Below, piece by piece: positions 44,005 through 55,690 of a DNA stretch of 64,000 nt. Below the pieces are notes generated by a model, which worked only from the letters and a program-made list of their open reading frames with translations, had not been told where the DNA came from and ran no database searches. The first letter of the stretch is position 1. Every line of letters begins with the position of its first letter. The stretch spans positions 83,020,001 through 83,084,000 of the forward strand of contig NC_072895.1 of NCBI RefSeq assembly GCF_027943255.1. The letters are read 5' to 3'. The DNA is from Anastrepha obliqua (taxonomy: Eukaryota; Arthropoda; Insecta; Diptera; Tephritidae). Both the position numbers and the translations under genes were made by a program.

Positions 44005-45248
44005 TAACTTTATTTTAAGGATTTTCTGAGTGAATTTGAAGCTTTATTATAAAAATATAGTACAATATATTTTACTCAAAGTATTGTCCATCGTTAGCCA
44101 CTACTTTTTCCCATCTTTCTGGTAATTTGTGGATACCGTCCCAAAAGAATTGCGCCGGCTTGGCTGCCAAGAAGGAATCGAGCCAATTTTTGATACCCTC
44201 AACTGAAGTGAATCGTATTCCAGTGACCGGAACAAATGGTAGTCGGACGGAGCAATGTCTGGGCTATAAGGCGGATGAGGTAAAATTTCCCATCCACTGT
44301 TTTCCAAATATGTTTTGGCCGGTTGAGCTACATGGGGCCGAGCGTTATCATGTTGTAAAATTATGGCCTCGTGCCTGGTCGCATATTCTGGCCGTTTTTC
44401 AGCGATTGCTCTCTTCAAACGAATCAATTGTGTTCGGTAGAGGTCCCCTGTGATCGCCTGGGCCGATTTCAACAGCTCATAATAGACCTTTCTGATCTTA
44501 CCAAATGCAGAGCATTACCTTGGTGCAATGAATATTTTTCTTCGGCGTCGGTTTCGCTGGTTGGCCGGGCTTCACGTATGATATTTTGCGCTTAGGGTTG
44601 TCATAATGGATCCAGTTTTCATCCCCAGTCACAACCGGATGCAAAAACGACTTCAATTTGTGGTGTTCAAGCAGCAATTCGGCCATGCATTTTCGCCTTT
44701 CAACGTCTCTCGGCTTCAGTTCATGGGGAACCCAATTTCCTAGCTTCTGAATGAGTCCGGCTGCTTTTAAACGTTTTGAAATGGCTGCTTGAGTGACTCC
44801 CAATGATTTTGCTAGTTCTTCTTGAGTTTGACAGCAATCTTCATCGAGTAATGCCTCTAATTCTTCATCTTCAAACTTTTTTGGCTGTCCTGGACGTTCC
44901 TTGTCTTCCAAGTCAAAATCTCCACTCTTAAAACGTCGAAACCAGTACTCACACGTTTGTTGCGATGGAGCATGTTCACCATAAACTTCACACAGCAATC
45001 GATGACTTTCAGCTGCTTTTTTCTTCCAATTGAAACAGAAAAGTAATGCTTCCCGCAAATTGCGTTTTGTTGGCACAAAAGTTGGCATGTTGATGGCTAC
45101 AAAAAAAATATTGTTTACACTTTAACGAAATGCCACATACTGAAAAATAAAGCGCAATAATAACGCTTCGCAATGACGTAAGTTAATGTATGACTTGCGA
45201 TTTTATATTGGTAACGCCCTCTCTCAGAAAATCCTTAAAATTAAGTTA
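44005..45248 (-). mobile_element. DD34D mariner, 1244 bp, TIR and TA bounded
   Basis: TAACTT(T/A)ATTTTAAGGATT followed by TTCTGAG is present at the left end and, inverted, at the right end (about 28 bp). TA is duplicated at 44003-44004 and 45249-45250. Same subfamily as 16225-17504. Confidence 0.88.
44072..45088 (-). pseudogene. Mariner transposase pseudogene
   Basis: ATG at 45088 (MPTFVPTKRNLREALLF) opens 196 clean residues covering both HTH regions (QTCEYWFRRFKSGDF; KSLGVTQAAISKRL) and the first Asp (VVTGDENWIHYDNP). At CIW a TAA (44495-44497) and a shift near 44480 break the frame. The second frame (44472 down) has LQHDNARPH and SPDIAPSDYHLF. A further deletion and shift near 44215 disrupts the segment that should lead to WEKVV and GQYFE (stop at 44072). 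All three catalytic Asp are still visible. Confidence 0.85.
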
Positions 45249-45264
45249 TAGAACCATAACGTGT

Positions 45265-45588
45265 TGATGTGTGAGCTACATTAGTGTTGATTACAGAGGC
45301 TTTAAAAATTCATCTCGACGATAAAAGGGAATCCAAAAGTGAACATTTTCGTGCGATTATTTTTCTCAATTTTCAACACGGATTAACCAGACAAAAACGC
45401 ATCGATGCACTAAAATCATTGCATGGCGAGCAACCACCAATCTCTAGCTCCATAAAAAAATAGTAAAACCAATTTTCCCGATTTCACTGTCCGCTTTGTC
45501 ATGAAAATCATCGAAAATCAGTTGTTGGAGCAGAAAATATCGGTGCTGTGTGTGAGATAATTGAGCAACAACGTCTTGTTATATACTA
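45265..45588 (+). pseudogene. Mariner transposase fragment, N-terminal part
   Basis: KSEHFRAIIFLNFQHGLTRQ and an ALKSLHGEQPPIS segment match the N-terminus of the DD34D family at 58002-59268 (EHFRAIIFYNFRRGLTQQ there). It is followed by ENIGAVCEIIEQQRLVI. It stops where the hAT-like terminal repeat begins, and no downstream part is present. Confidence 0.6.
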
Positions 45589-46080
45589 GGGGGCCGACCT
45601 GCGACTTGCGAGCCAAAAGCGGCTCTTAGAAGGATTATTTCTGGCTCTTGATAAATGTACCCGAACTCTCTTTTAATTTGCTCTTGCTTGTTCTCTGAAT
45701 CCATTTGAAATTAACAAAATTAAAGGTTATTGTCGCATCTGGAGAATTAGTATTAATAGCCATGCAGGAAGATCGAGCTCTACAATTAAAATATGCGTTG
45801 ACGTCGATTACTGAATTTTGGAAGTATCCTGAATTAAAAAAAGGCTGTTTTTCGAATTATTTCAATATTCGAATGCCAATGTAGTTAAATCACTTCGTAA
45901 AATATGAAATATGCGTTGAAGGAACTGACGAGGAATTTCGCACTATATTTCTCTACCACTCCGTTTTCTAGGTCGCAGATTGCGGGGAAATCAGTACTGA
46001 TTATAATAGTAAAGCAATCGCCATACCAGCGTTCGCTAATTACTTATTAGAACTGGTAAAAGAGCCTCCGCTCTCCACTC
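45588..46080 (+). mobile_element. Decayed hAT-like element
   Basis: TAGGGGGCCGACCTGCGAC followed by TTGCGAGCC and GCGGCTCTTAG closely resembles the well-known CAGGGGTCGGCAACCTGCGGCTC-type ends of hAT (Charlie/ZBED-like) elements. An internal frame from about 45764 (EDRALQLKYALTSITEFWKY, then PELKKG) fits the C-terminal dimerisation region of such transposases loosely. A possible right end is AAAAGAGCCTCCGCTCTCCA near 46049. Target duplications were not found. Confidence 0.45.
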
Positions 46081-46139
46081 TTGAATTGAATTTGAATTTG
46101 AAAAGGTCGCGCCAAGGAGCACCAGGGGATTTGGTGGCT

Positions 46140-47826
46140 CCTAAAACACTCAGGCTAAAGAGCCCATTGTATTTAAAGCTCTGGAAAGGGGGTAGATAGT
46201 CAAGAAGGGAGGGAGAAAAGTATCAGAGAAAGAGATAGGAAAGAATAGAGATAGAGATAAAGATAGTTAGTCCTGTGAGAGTTTTCCAGATTCTTTAGCA
46301 AATCTGTAAATATCCTCCAGTTTTAGAGAACGAATATCGCTCATTCTCATGACATCGGAACCCAATACTCGTAGTCGTGCTCTAGCAAAGGCAGGACACT
46401 CACAGAGAAAGTGCTCAGTGCTATCCACCTCCTCGAAGCATGGCAGGCATACCGAGTCCTCGATGATTCCAATGGTGGCCATATGCTGACCCCATGGGTT
46501 GTGTCCTGTAATGATGCCGACCATCAACCGAGTATCTTTCCTTCTAAGTTTTAGTAGAAAGTTTGACAGTTTTCTGTTCGGAGTTGTCAAAAAACACTTT
46601 GCAGTTCTGCAGCGTTCCAGACCGGACCATCGCTCTTTATGTAGATTACCTACATAATCGTTGATCCAATTCTTGATTCCTGCGGGACTGATTCCGATTA
46701 TTGGCTCTGGCCCCTGTGGAGGCACCGCTGATCCACGGTTGGCCAATTCGTCGGCAATTTCATTTCATTGAAACCCGGAGTGTCCCGGAACCCATATAAG
46801 TACAAGCCTGTTTTGTCTTGCGACAGAATTAAGCTTCTTCTTACATTCTTGAACAATCTTTGAGGTTTGCTTCGCGTTCTCCAGGGCCTTCAATGCAGCC
46901 TGACTGTCACTGAAGACTCCAATCTGTTTCCCGCTCCATCTCCTCTCGATTATCCATTCGGCTACTTTCAGGATGGCAAAAACTTCTGTTTGGAAAACAG
47001 TTGCCATTCTCCCCATAGCATAGTGATATTTATTACTACCGTTTAAGTGCCATTCGGCTCCAGACCCTATTTCATTCTTGGACCCATATTTATGGAGTCT
47101 ACACATTGATTTTATTGCTTTCTGTAATATTTTAAGTTCCAGAGGAAGTAAATCAAATTAGGGCATCATCAGAGCTTGTACTCATGGCCCCCGTGATGCA
47201 TAAATATACACTTCCTTGCAGCCTGTATAATTCCCGGATTGTGGACTTAACCATGCTCCGTCGCCACCAGACCACAGAAGCGTATGTGATGATTGGTCTG
47301 CTAAGTGCTGTGTATATCCATAGGACCACAGCAGGTTTCAGACCCCAGGTTTTACCAAAGGCTCTGCGGCATTGCTAAAAAATCTTCAATGCACGATTCA
47401 CCTTCAGTGAATCCTCCTTCAGTGTGTCTCCCAAGTCAGCTTCTCATCCAAGATTATTCCTAGATATTTAACTTCATCAAAAATACCAAGTGTCACACCT
47501 TTCAGTGTTGGAAAACTGAATCCAGCCAATTTCCGTTTTTTCGTGGGCAAGACAATGGTTGTTTTGTTCGGATTAACGGAAAGACCTTGTCTCATGCACC
47601 AGTCATCGATTTTGTCAAGTATTCTCTGCATTTTCGTGCAAAGCCTCCTTAAGGATTTATCCGATGTTAGCGCACAGACGTCGTCCGCTTATACTTGGAC
47701 GTGAAAACCTGCATCTCCAATAATAGAGAGTCTACGACGAAGCACCACAGCAGCGGAGAAAGAACACCCCCTTGGGTACATCCTTGCTTGGCCCTGACTG
47801 TGATTTGTTCGTCACTGCCACTCTTA
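46140..47826 (-). pseudogene. I/LOA-like LINE: RT end, RNase H, zinc knuckle
   Basis: In minus-strand order: AKQGCTQGGVLSPLLWCFVV (RT motif B, about 47800-47740), ADDVCALTSDKSLRRL (motif C with the Tyr codon mutated to a stop), then ILDKIDDWCMRQGLSVNPNK and VKYLGIILDEKLTW (47631-47419). RNase H follows at 47106-46765 (SGAEWHLNG, FQTEVFAILKVAEW, VFSDSQAALKAL, LIWVPGHSG), then a Cys/His knuckle CLPCFEEVDSTEHFLCECPA (46460-46370). The 3' UTR has an AGAGATAGA-rich run to about 46140. Everything upstream of motif B is missing. Confidence 0.8.
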
Positions 47827-48873
47827 CTGCAACATAGCAAACACAGAGTTCAGATATTTCGGTCATTTTTATTCAGAACAATTTCTCGATTTCAAAATAA
47901 TCGTTTTTATGAAGGCCATATACATAACCACATACGCAGCTGAAAACAGTGACGTTCTTACTGACAAATTTCGTTACAGTTTATTTCAAACTTTTTGTTG
48001 TCATTATTTAACGTGTCGTGTTGCATTGCGGAAACATGTGTTTTATTGGTGTCGTATCTCATGGCAAAAATAGAGGTGGTTGCGCCAAGTGACATATAAG
48101 ATAAGTATGATACATACATACAATATATACTCGCAATCAACACTCGTACGTGTGTACGCAAATGTAGTTCATGCATTTAAAATTACTGATGCCACTTTTC
48201 GATCTAATAATTTGCAACAAATATTCAAAGAGTACTTAGATCACTTCAATGAACCTGAAATACTTGAAATACATGAACCACCAGTTTTACGCCGGGTCGC
48301 TTTCTTTCTTTTATAAAAAACCTTTCAGGGATCGCTTTAGAAAATTTGCTCATAATTCCAGTTTCATGTTCACAGTGGGTCTTGACCGGTAGAAATGTTA
48401 ACAACTTTATAAGATTTTTCAATCGCACAGACTGAATAAGGAAGGAGAAGGATTAGTCGTAAAACTTGTTGGTAAGGAGGATGTGGCAACAAAATGGTCC
48501 GGAAGCACCAATTGGATTCTTGGTGAATCACTTCAACTAGCGCACCAACCAAAATTGGACGCAATTTACACACTGTGGGATATGATTTTCTAAGGGCATC
48601 TAGCGAAAAGAGGACAGATCCATTTATTTCATATAATAATACCATAGTATTGAAGTAATAGAGGGATTTTTTGACTAGGCAGCAGCATTAGTTAAACTTA
48701 ACCTCCAAGATGGATTCCTCTAGTTAGGTTGGGAACATTGGAGTGGAATGTTCGAGAAAGATGTTTTGCGGAAGATTTGTGAACCTATGTACTCTAGCGA
48801 CAACGAAATTTCTAATGATATTAAATACAGAGACAACGAAGTACAACGAATTTAAGCACTACAGCTTCACAAC
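47827..48873. other. No gene seen
   Basis: Unique-looking DNA with frames under 95 codons that have no recognised domain. Ends at the DD41D element. Confidence 0.35.
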
Positions 48874-48875
48874 TA

Positions 48876-49780
48876 TAGGGTGGGCCATGTAAAATTTGCT
48901 TTTTGAATCAACTATAAAAAGAACTAATCAATATTTTTTCAAACTTTTTTTTTTTTAATTTGAAGATTGAACATTGTCATTTATGAATGAAAAATAATAT
49001 CGTTCAAATGACTGCCACGACTGGATTTACAGTAGGGCATTCGATCAACCCAATTTTTAAGCACATTTTCGATTGTTTGGGCTCCAATTGCATGAATGGC
49101 AACTTCGATTTCGTGTTTTAAAGCATCAATCGTCTCTGGATGGTTCGCATAGCATTTGTTCTTAACGGCTCCTCACAAAAAATAGTCCAACGGGCTTAAA
49201 TCACAGCTCCAAGGCGGTCAATTGATATCGGAATTTCGACAGATTATTCGGTTTTCAAAAATGGTAGCCAAAAGTTCGAGTGTAACTTTGGCAGAGTGAC
49301 AAGTTGCACGGTCCTGTTGAAACCAAATGTCGTCCATGTAATCCTCTTAAATTTTTCGAAACAACTCGTTGAGCATGTCACGGTAACGCTCGCCATTTAC
49401 TGTAACCGCGGCTCCTCGCTCATTTTCGAAAAAAAATGGCCCGATGATGCCGCCAGACCAAAAACCGCACCAAACTCGCACCAGTGACTCGTTGTGGATG
49501 CATTTGTTTCTCTACAGTACCGTGTGGATTTTCTGAGCCCCAAATCCGACAATTTTGCTTATTGACGTAGCCACTGATGTGAAAATCTGAAAAGAAGAAG
49601 AAGACTCACCACTTTGGAAATAGGTTTTCAATATTTCCCAATTTTGTTCACTCGTAAAGCGTCCCATTTCGTAAATGTCAAACCTTTAAGTAAATTATGA
49701 ACACATTTGACATGTCATTTGTGTTACCATTCTCAAAAAAATAGGTGGTTCAAAAAGCAAACGCTATATGGCCCATCCTG
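48876..49780 (-). mobile_element. 905-bp DD41D mariner with intact ends and an internal deletion
   Basis: Terminal repeats: AGGGTGGGCCAT, then TTTGCTTTTTGAA on the left; AGGATGGGCCAT, then TTTGCTTTTTGAA read from the right. TA flanks (48874-48875; 49781-49782). The minus-strand transposase starts MGRFTSEQNWEILKTYFQSG, then skips most of the HTH domain and continues at FHISGYVNKQNC just after the first Asp. WFQQDRATCHS (second Asp) and SCDLSPLDYFL (third Asp) remain, 41 residues apart. Stops occur at several Trp codons. Confidence 0.85.
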
Positions 49781-49782
49781 TA

Positions 49783-50867
49783 GGTATCTGATACGATAAC
49801 TACCGACGGCAGCTGTGCAAATCAAGTGGATAAATACTTGAGCACTTCTATGTCAGTTTGCTGGAAAATAAATAGTGACTGGTGCATTTTTGAGGTCAGC
49901 CATAATTGGCGCTTAAAAAGCCTTTTAAAAGAAAGAAGCAAATTATAAAAATTTCCTTTTTTTATTAAAATAGAATACTCGATGACGGAAAGCACTTTTA
50001 AAATTAACAAACCTGGCTGTTGGAAAATCCTCGCGCGCACAAATTCAGCTAATGGCATTTAAGAATAATGCATGCGTACCAACACACGTACACAGAAATA
50101 TTCACATGTAAGCTGCCAATGTTTGCGTACGCACTTTAAGCCGACAAAGTCACCGCTTAATTGACGGTAGTCAGGCACAACGACGGCTACGACGAGTACC
50201 TACACCTATTTAATTATCTCATGCATCACACTTAATTAAATTCTATGAACCTACAGCCAAGCACGCTCAGCTTAATGCGTTCACTGGCACTGCCACACAT
50301 ATGCATGTATGTATGTATGTTCGTATTTACGGCAACCACAATTTTCAATAAACTAAACATGAAGCACACAAAGCACCAACGCGCTCTCATTTATGTGGTC
50401 GAAGTAAGTCGCGACTTCTCCGGTCTTGCCTCTACTTTGCCGTCACTGAGTTGATTATCCTTTGATGTAAATGATCCTGTTGGCTGCAACAATAGTGTAC
50501 GTGCTTGCGTCTACTGTAAAGTACTGCGTTTGCTGGAAAACCACTAATCCATATTTAGCCTCATTGTGCAATGCGGAGGAGAAAAATCAATTTGCGCTTA
50601 ATGAACTTTTTTGAATAAAAATTCAGTCAAACTTTTAAACAGAATTTAATATCATTCACTATTTGAATATTGATTATTTAATCTTTATAGCTGCAGTCAT
50701 TGATGACTATTTAGAAAATTACAACAGACTATAAGTGTACATATATAGCGACATTGTTTTTATGGATACATATCTCTGGTTGCTCAATGAATCGGTATCT
50801 CGCATTTTTTTGGTGATTTCTTCTTCTCTTCGATATGAAGGGTCTGGCGCTTTGGATATTCCCCAGC
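49783..50867. other. Host-like DNA, no gene seen
   Basis: Unique-looking with a short ATGT repeat near 50305. No supported gene. Confidence 0.4.
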
Positions 50868-50880
50868 ATAATATGAAAGT

Positions 50881-51200
50881 ACGCGGCCACCGTAGCCGAA
50901 TGGGTTGGTGCGTGATTACCATTCGGAATTCACAGAGAGAACGTTGGCTCGAAAATCAAAATTAAGAAAAACATTTTTCTAATAGCGGTCGCCCCTTGGC
51001 AGGCAATGGCAAACCTCCGAGTGTATTTCTGCCATGAAAAAGCTCCTCATAAAAATATCTGCCGTTCGGAGTCGGCTTGAAGCAGTAGGTCCCTCCATTT
51101 GTGGAACAACATCAAGACGCACACAACAAATAGGAGGAGGAGCTCGGCCAAACACCCAGAAAGGGTGTACGCGCCAATTATATGTATATAAATAGTATAT
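50881..51200 (+). mobile_element. tRNA-derived SINE with 13-bp TSD
   Basis: ATAATATGAAAGT is duplicated exactly at 50868-50880 and 51201-51213. The A box (TAGCCGAATGGGTTGGTGCG) is intact. The B box is damaged: the GGTTCGAATCTCGG stretch is shortened to GGCTCGAAAATC by a small deletion. The body and tail match the copies at 14725 and 34480. Confidence 0.92.
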
Positions 51201-51329
51201 ATAATATGAAAGTGCCCATTATTTTGGAATTCACTGTACTTGCATTAAGCCAATCATTGCAATATTCAAAATGAGAGCACTAAAGTGCACAACAAACAAC
51301 ACTAACACTAAGTAAATAAGTTTTTACCA

Positions 51330-51660
51330 AATCCAAAATAGTGCGGCAACTGTGTTTGAAAGAAATCTCGTCTTCTTTTTTGGAGTACCGTGCCGCACAT
51401 TCGCCTCGCAGGAGCGTCTTTGTGCATATAGGTGACATGGCGAAACCAGCGTAGCCGCTATATAGGCGGTTAAGCTCAATGATCTTTCAGAGAGGACAAA
51501 AATTCTTACGGAGAAGCCCAATGAACTTACAGTGAATTTTTTTCTCGAAGGCTTCCCAAACTTTCTTATCTGCTGTTGATGATGTCCATGATTCTCCGCC
51601 AAATAGCAGGACGTGAACGATGAGCGTTTTACTACGGTATTCCTCAAGCTAATTTCAACA
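51330..51660 (-). pseudogene. RTE-like LINE RT tail fragment
   Basis: In the minus-strand frame that reads KTLIVHVLLFGGESWTSSTA followed by DKKVWEAFEKKIHCKFIGLL, the RTE-type YGxETWT...AFERKxLRKIFG block is clear. The longest open frame here (114 aa) is in a different, meaningless register. Confidence 0.6.
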
Positions 51661-51689
51661 GGGAGCATTAGGTAGTATTAAAAAAGGAC

Positions 51690-52410
51690 CAATGGTGGAA
51701 GGGACAACTTTTAACGCACCACACTTTTAACATATACACAGGCGATTCCAAAACGAAAGAGGGTGTTGGAGCCGCAGTATTGTGTTCGAAATTAGGATGT
51801 GAACACTCATACAAATTACCGGACTACTGCAATGTATTTCAAACTGAAATCTATGCGGCAACGAAAGCAGCAACCATAGCAAACACTTCTCCGAACTCTC
51901 AAATAAACTTTTACATTGACAGCCAAGAAGCCATCAAGGCAATAGCGACTGTAATCACATAATCAAACTGCGTACAATGCCGGAACAGGATATGTTAGTG
52001 TGCATATGCTAGCTAAAGCAGGCGCTAATCTTCCTGTAGCTAGCGCGGCCGGTTTACAACCACCTCTTTGCAAACAAGTACTAAATAGAATTCAAGATGG
52101 GGAAGAGCCAGTTTATACAGGATCGGGAAAATCATGCTACGCAAGCGCCAAGTCCAGTGTACAAACTATATTTTATCTATTTTTAAGAAAGAGTGTAAAT
52201 TGTAGTGAGGACCTTGATGGGACACTGTCTCACTCCATCGTATGTGGCCAAACTGAAGCTAGTGCAGAGCGAAGCTGCGCTGCACTTAGCAAAACACGAA
52301 TAAACTGCTTATGTTCTGCGTCATTTTCAGCATTAGAAAATGTGCCAGATCAAAAAATTAGCATCCTACTTAAATTATCCAAAGTGTGTATTAAAGAAAA
52401 AATATAAAAT
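51690..52410 (+). pseudogene. LINE RNase H and C-terminal fragment
   Basis: IYTGDSKTKEGVGAAVLCSKL (first RNase H Asp) leads to VFQTEIYAATKAAT (Glu) and FYIDSQEAIKAI (second Asp). After a frameshift, LAKAGANLPVASAAGLQPPL follows, then a Cys-bearing tail to about 52405. The WVPGHxGxxGNE segment is lost between 51962 and 51990. Opposite orientation to the neighbouring RTE piece. Confidence 0.7.
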
Positions 52411-52609
52411 GGTATCAATATGGATCAATTTCTGGCCTATGTGCGATCTAGAGGATCAACCAAGTCTAACCTAAGTGCCCAAAAAGGTCAGCCTACTATA
52501 TTAAGAATATTCAAAAGAGAAAGGAGCTGAAAAAAGTGCAGCTTATAGAGCTCTTAAAATAACTCGACTAATTCGATATTCAGGTAACCAACAATCGTAA
52601 CCATGGCGT

Positions 52610-52892
52610 GTTTGAAACCCTGACCACAAAACCTCGGGCAAGAAACACCAATTGATAGAAAAAGTGTTTCCCATTATCGCTCACTCCTCGGCAGGCAATA
52701 CCGAATCTCCAAGTGCATTACTGCAAAGACGAAGCGTTTCATAAAAATCCATCTGTCATTCGAAATTGGCTTTAAACCGTAGAAGGTGGTGTAAACCCTC
52801 CATTTGTGGAAAACATCAAGACGCATACCACAAATAGGAGAAAGAGCCGGTCGAACAACCAAAAAGGGTGTAAGTGCCAATTACTTATATAA
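52610..52892 (+). mobile_element. SINE, highly diverged copy without A box
   Basis: Body landmarks survive: TCGGCAGGCAATACCGAATC, CCTCCATTTGTGGAAAACAT, CAAGACGCATACCACAAATA and GTGCCAATTACTTATATAAA. The tRNA-like head is reduced to GTTTGAAACCCTG. No target duplication seen. Confidence 0.7.
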
Positions 52893-53585
52893 ATACAAGT
52901 TAAACAACCCGGCTACGGTGGTTAACCAAAAAACTAGGCCAGTCTTTATTCATAGCTGCATCTTTTACTAACTTTACAATTATCTTAATTCTAAAACTAA
53001 GCATAAAAAGTAAGCTCTGGTCTCGTTGACCGGTATTTTGCTGATTACGAATTTCACACTGGGACGCCAGTCGCTGCTCTGGAATGTTTTCACTTTTTAA
53101 TTGCTCGTGCGGAGAGTTGGGTTACCATCATCTTTTTGTTGAATTCTGTGTGGGACTGCGCTAGCTTACATAATGGCATTCGGCTTATATTAACCGAATA
53201 GTCACTTTACTTCGTCGTGACGTGATGCACTACCTCTAGGCATGTCAAAGGTCGGCCTACTGGTGAAGGTTATAGAACAGAACTTCCGACGTAGGTTAAG
53301 AGGTGGTCTCTTCTTAGTCTTTACTGCGGGAAGAGGAAATTTTTTATAGCTGTATCCTTACAGCTATTCAGCGAGGTGCAACATCCACAGAACTACCAGC
53401 TCATATTTATCTTTAATTTTTTTATGATTAAAATTATTGAAAATGTTTGAAAAATTGTCTACGAATATGTTTGACTTTGCTTGGTTTAACTTATTTAACT
53501 TCAAAAAGGTGGATTTTTTTCATTACTTTGGTAACACAAAAATTTGAACACTGTTTTCTGTCAGATAGCTGGCGTGGCGGATAAG
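52893..53585. other. No gene seen
   Basis: Moderate-GC then AT-rich DNA without a supported frame. The last 30 bp may belong to the LINE 3' end. Confidence 0.35.
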
Positions 53586-53589
53586 GTTA

Positions 53590-54780
53590 TGTTAGGTTGA
53601 TCTGGCTGGCTAAAAGCCATCACAGAGACCTACAAGATGGAGGTTGACCCTTTTTTTGTCGGGACAATTAGCAAGTGCAGCACATTAATTAAGTCCACTT
53701 GGATTGGATCTCGAGTTGCCAAGGAGCCAAGATGGTCGCTTCTTAACACATCAGTGCCAAAGACCTCAAACCTGATTCGAGCGAAGGCGGGGCAGACACA
53801 CAGGAAGTGGTCCGCCGTCTCATCCTCCTCTTCACAAGCTGCGCCGAGTGCACTGTCTGAGATGCGTACCTTTCCATGTGCTTCGCCCACAGAAAGTGGC
53901 CCGTCATCAGTCCAACCAGCAGTCTGCACTCCCCTCTGCTTAATGACAGAAGGGTTTGCGACAGTCGATCGGACATGACAGGTAACATCAGTTTAGTCCA
54001 TCTGCAGCCTCTCCCAGCCTGCCAAGCTCGCTTGTGGGTGGTAGTTACCCATTTGCTAACCGTGGCTGTGATGGCCGCAGAAGGGAGTGGCAAATCTTAG
54101 CTAAGGAGTCAGAGGTCTCGTTACCCGCGATACCCACGTGTCCCGGGACCCATGTTAGCATCAGGCTATTATGTCTACCCACATAGTTCAGCCTGGATTT
54201 ACTGGACTTGACTACCCCTGATGTGGTTGGCTGTCTAAGGCCATAAGCGCAGCTTGGCTGTCGCTGCAGACACATATAGATCTGCCTCTCCATCGTTTTT
54301 CCACAACAAAGTTCATCGCTTCTTGAACTGCATACACCACCGCTTGAAACACAGATGCATGCATTCCAAGAGCAAAGTGCAGTTTTGTCCCGCTGGATTC
54401 CACGTAGACCCCAGAGCCGGAGCCATACTCGGTCCTGGAGCCATCCGTAAAAATGCGAAAACAGTGTTTGCCGGGCTCATTTTCTGAGTCTTTCCACAAC
54501 TGAGCCTCTGGTAGCACTACGCTGCATCTCTTTTCAAGTACGACTCTTGATGGCATGGAGTCAAGGGGCATGGAGAGAATCGTTGGATCGACGTCCATGC
54601 CTTCTCTGTGTTCCAATGCCGGACAGAGGCCGTACCAGTTCCCATTGTGTTTCAGTCTGCAGATGGCCTTCAAGGCCTCTCCTTGGATGAAAGCATCAAG
54701 TGGTGGTAAGCCAATCAGAGCATCTAATGCCGGGCCTGAAGTAGTCGAGCTTGACCCTTACTTTTCCCTGTAGTAAGCTT
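53590..54780 (-). pseudogene. I/LOA-like LINE: RNase H and zinc knuckle
   Basis: Minus-strand order: MKAICRLKHNGNWYGLCPAL (linker), FRIFTDGSRTEYGSGSGVYV (RNase H Asp 1), VYAVQEAMNF (Glu), VCSDSQAALMAL (Asp 2), LMLTWVPGHVGIAGNETSD (final Asp/His region), then CRLLVGLMTGHFLWAKHMER and EEEDETADHFLCVCPAFARIR (knuckle). Pieces fall in three frames. The end is near a TTATGTTAGGTTG run (53586-53598), typical of the 3' end of such elements. Confidence 0.8.
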
Positions 54781-54784
54781 CTTG

Positions 54785-55140
54785 TAATAAGCGTGCGTCT
54801 TTTGCGAATCTAAGTAAGCTCTGAATCTCTAACCCCGAGAGATATTCTAACACCTCATATTGTAGAGCTCCTAAAAATTTCATTCGGGTTCTAACTAATG
54901 CAGGGCAAGAACATAGAAAGTGTTCAAGAGTTTCCTTCTTTCTAGTTCATTGCAAAATCTGCAGCTATCATTGTTTGCAATTTCCATCTTGTATGCGTGC
55001 GCCGCTAATAAATTGTGACCGGTCAGTATACCTACGTTTGTTCTGCTTTCGTTTCTAGACTGTGTACACATAATTTTCGCGGTTATGCAAGTGGCTAGAT
55101 TAGTCCACCTCTTGTCTATCCGTGTTTTCATGTCCGCAGC
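54785..55140 (-). pseudogene. Second I/LOA-like LINE C-terminal fragment
   Basis: KRWTNLATCITAKIMCTQSR, NVGILTGHNLLAAHAYKMEI and CRFCNELERRK match the post-RNase H region of the same type of element, which is also present in the adjacent copy. So it is a separate insertion, not a continuation. Confidence 0.65.
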
Positions 55141-55545
55141 GATGTCATTGTATACTGTTATTATGGCGGATAGGAAGGAGAAGAGAAACTACAGTATAAA
55201 AATTGTTATATTATGAATGCGTTCTATTGAATAAAATAACTTGACTGGACGTAAAAAATGTTCGGTTTGAGATTTTTTGGTAAGATCCGAGGATGCGACA
55301 GTGCCCAAGTTTTGCATCAGCTCTTAACAATCGCCATTCAAGAATGCAGAGGTCACTCAGAGTGTTCATAACACATAAGGGCAGAGAAAACGGCTTTTTT
55401 CTTTTTATAATAAGAGTTCATAGGAATTGACAATCACCGCAAACCGAATACTTGAAAAACAACGCACAATCGACTTTTGGATAGGGTTCGTATACACGAA
55501 GAGTTAACTAATATCACATTCGAATAAATCGGTTAATCAGTTAAA
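55141..55545. other. No gene seen
   Basis: AT-rich spacer before the SINE remnant. Confidence 0.35.
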
Positions 55546-55546
55546 C

Positions 55547-55690
55547 GGGCGCCGTAGCCGATTAAGTTGGTGCGTTACTACTATTCGGAAGCGCATAAGT
55601 TCGAAGTCTCCAGCATGAAATGATAGAAAAAGTTTTTTCGAAAGCGGTCGCCACTGGACACCCAAAAATTTTGTGAGTGCCAATTTTATA
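55547..55690 (+). mobile_element. SINE with internal deletion
   Basis: The head GCCGTAGCCGATTAAGTTGG and a B-box-like AGTTCGAAGTCTC are followed by AAGCGGTCGCCACTGG, then a jump to ACACCCAAAA and GTGAGTGCCAATTTTATA. The middle of about 170 bp is deleted. Its TA-rich tail is the target of the next mariner. Confidence 0.75.

Noticed and set aside
51324..51668. 114-residue ATG-started frame on the minus strand
   Set aside because: Another minus-strand register carries the recognisable LINE tail, so this frame is a shadow.
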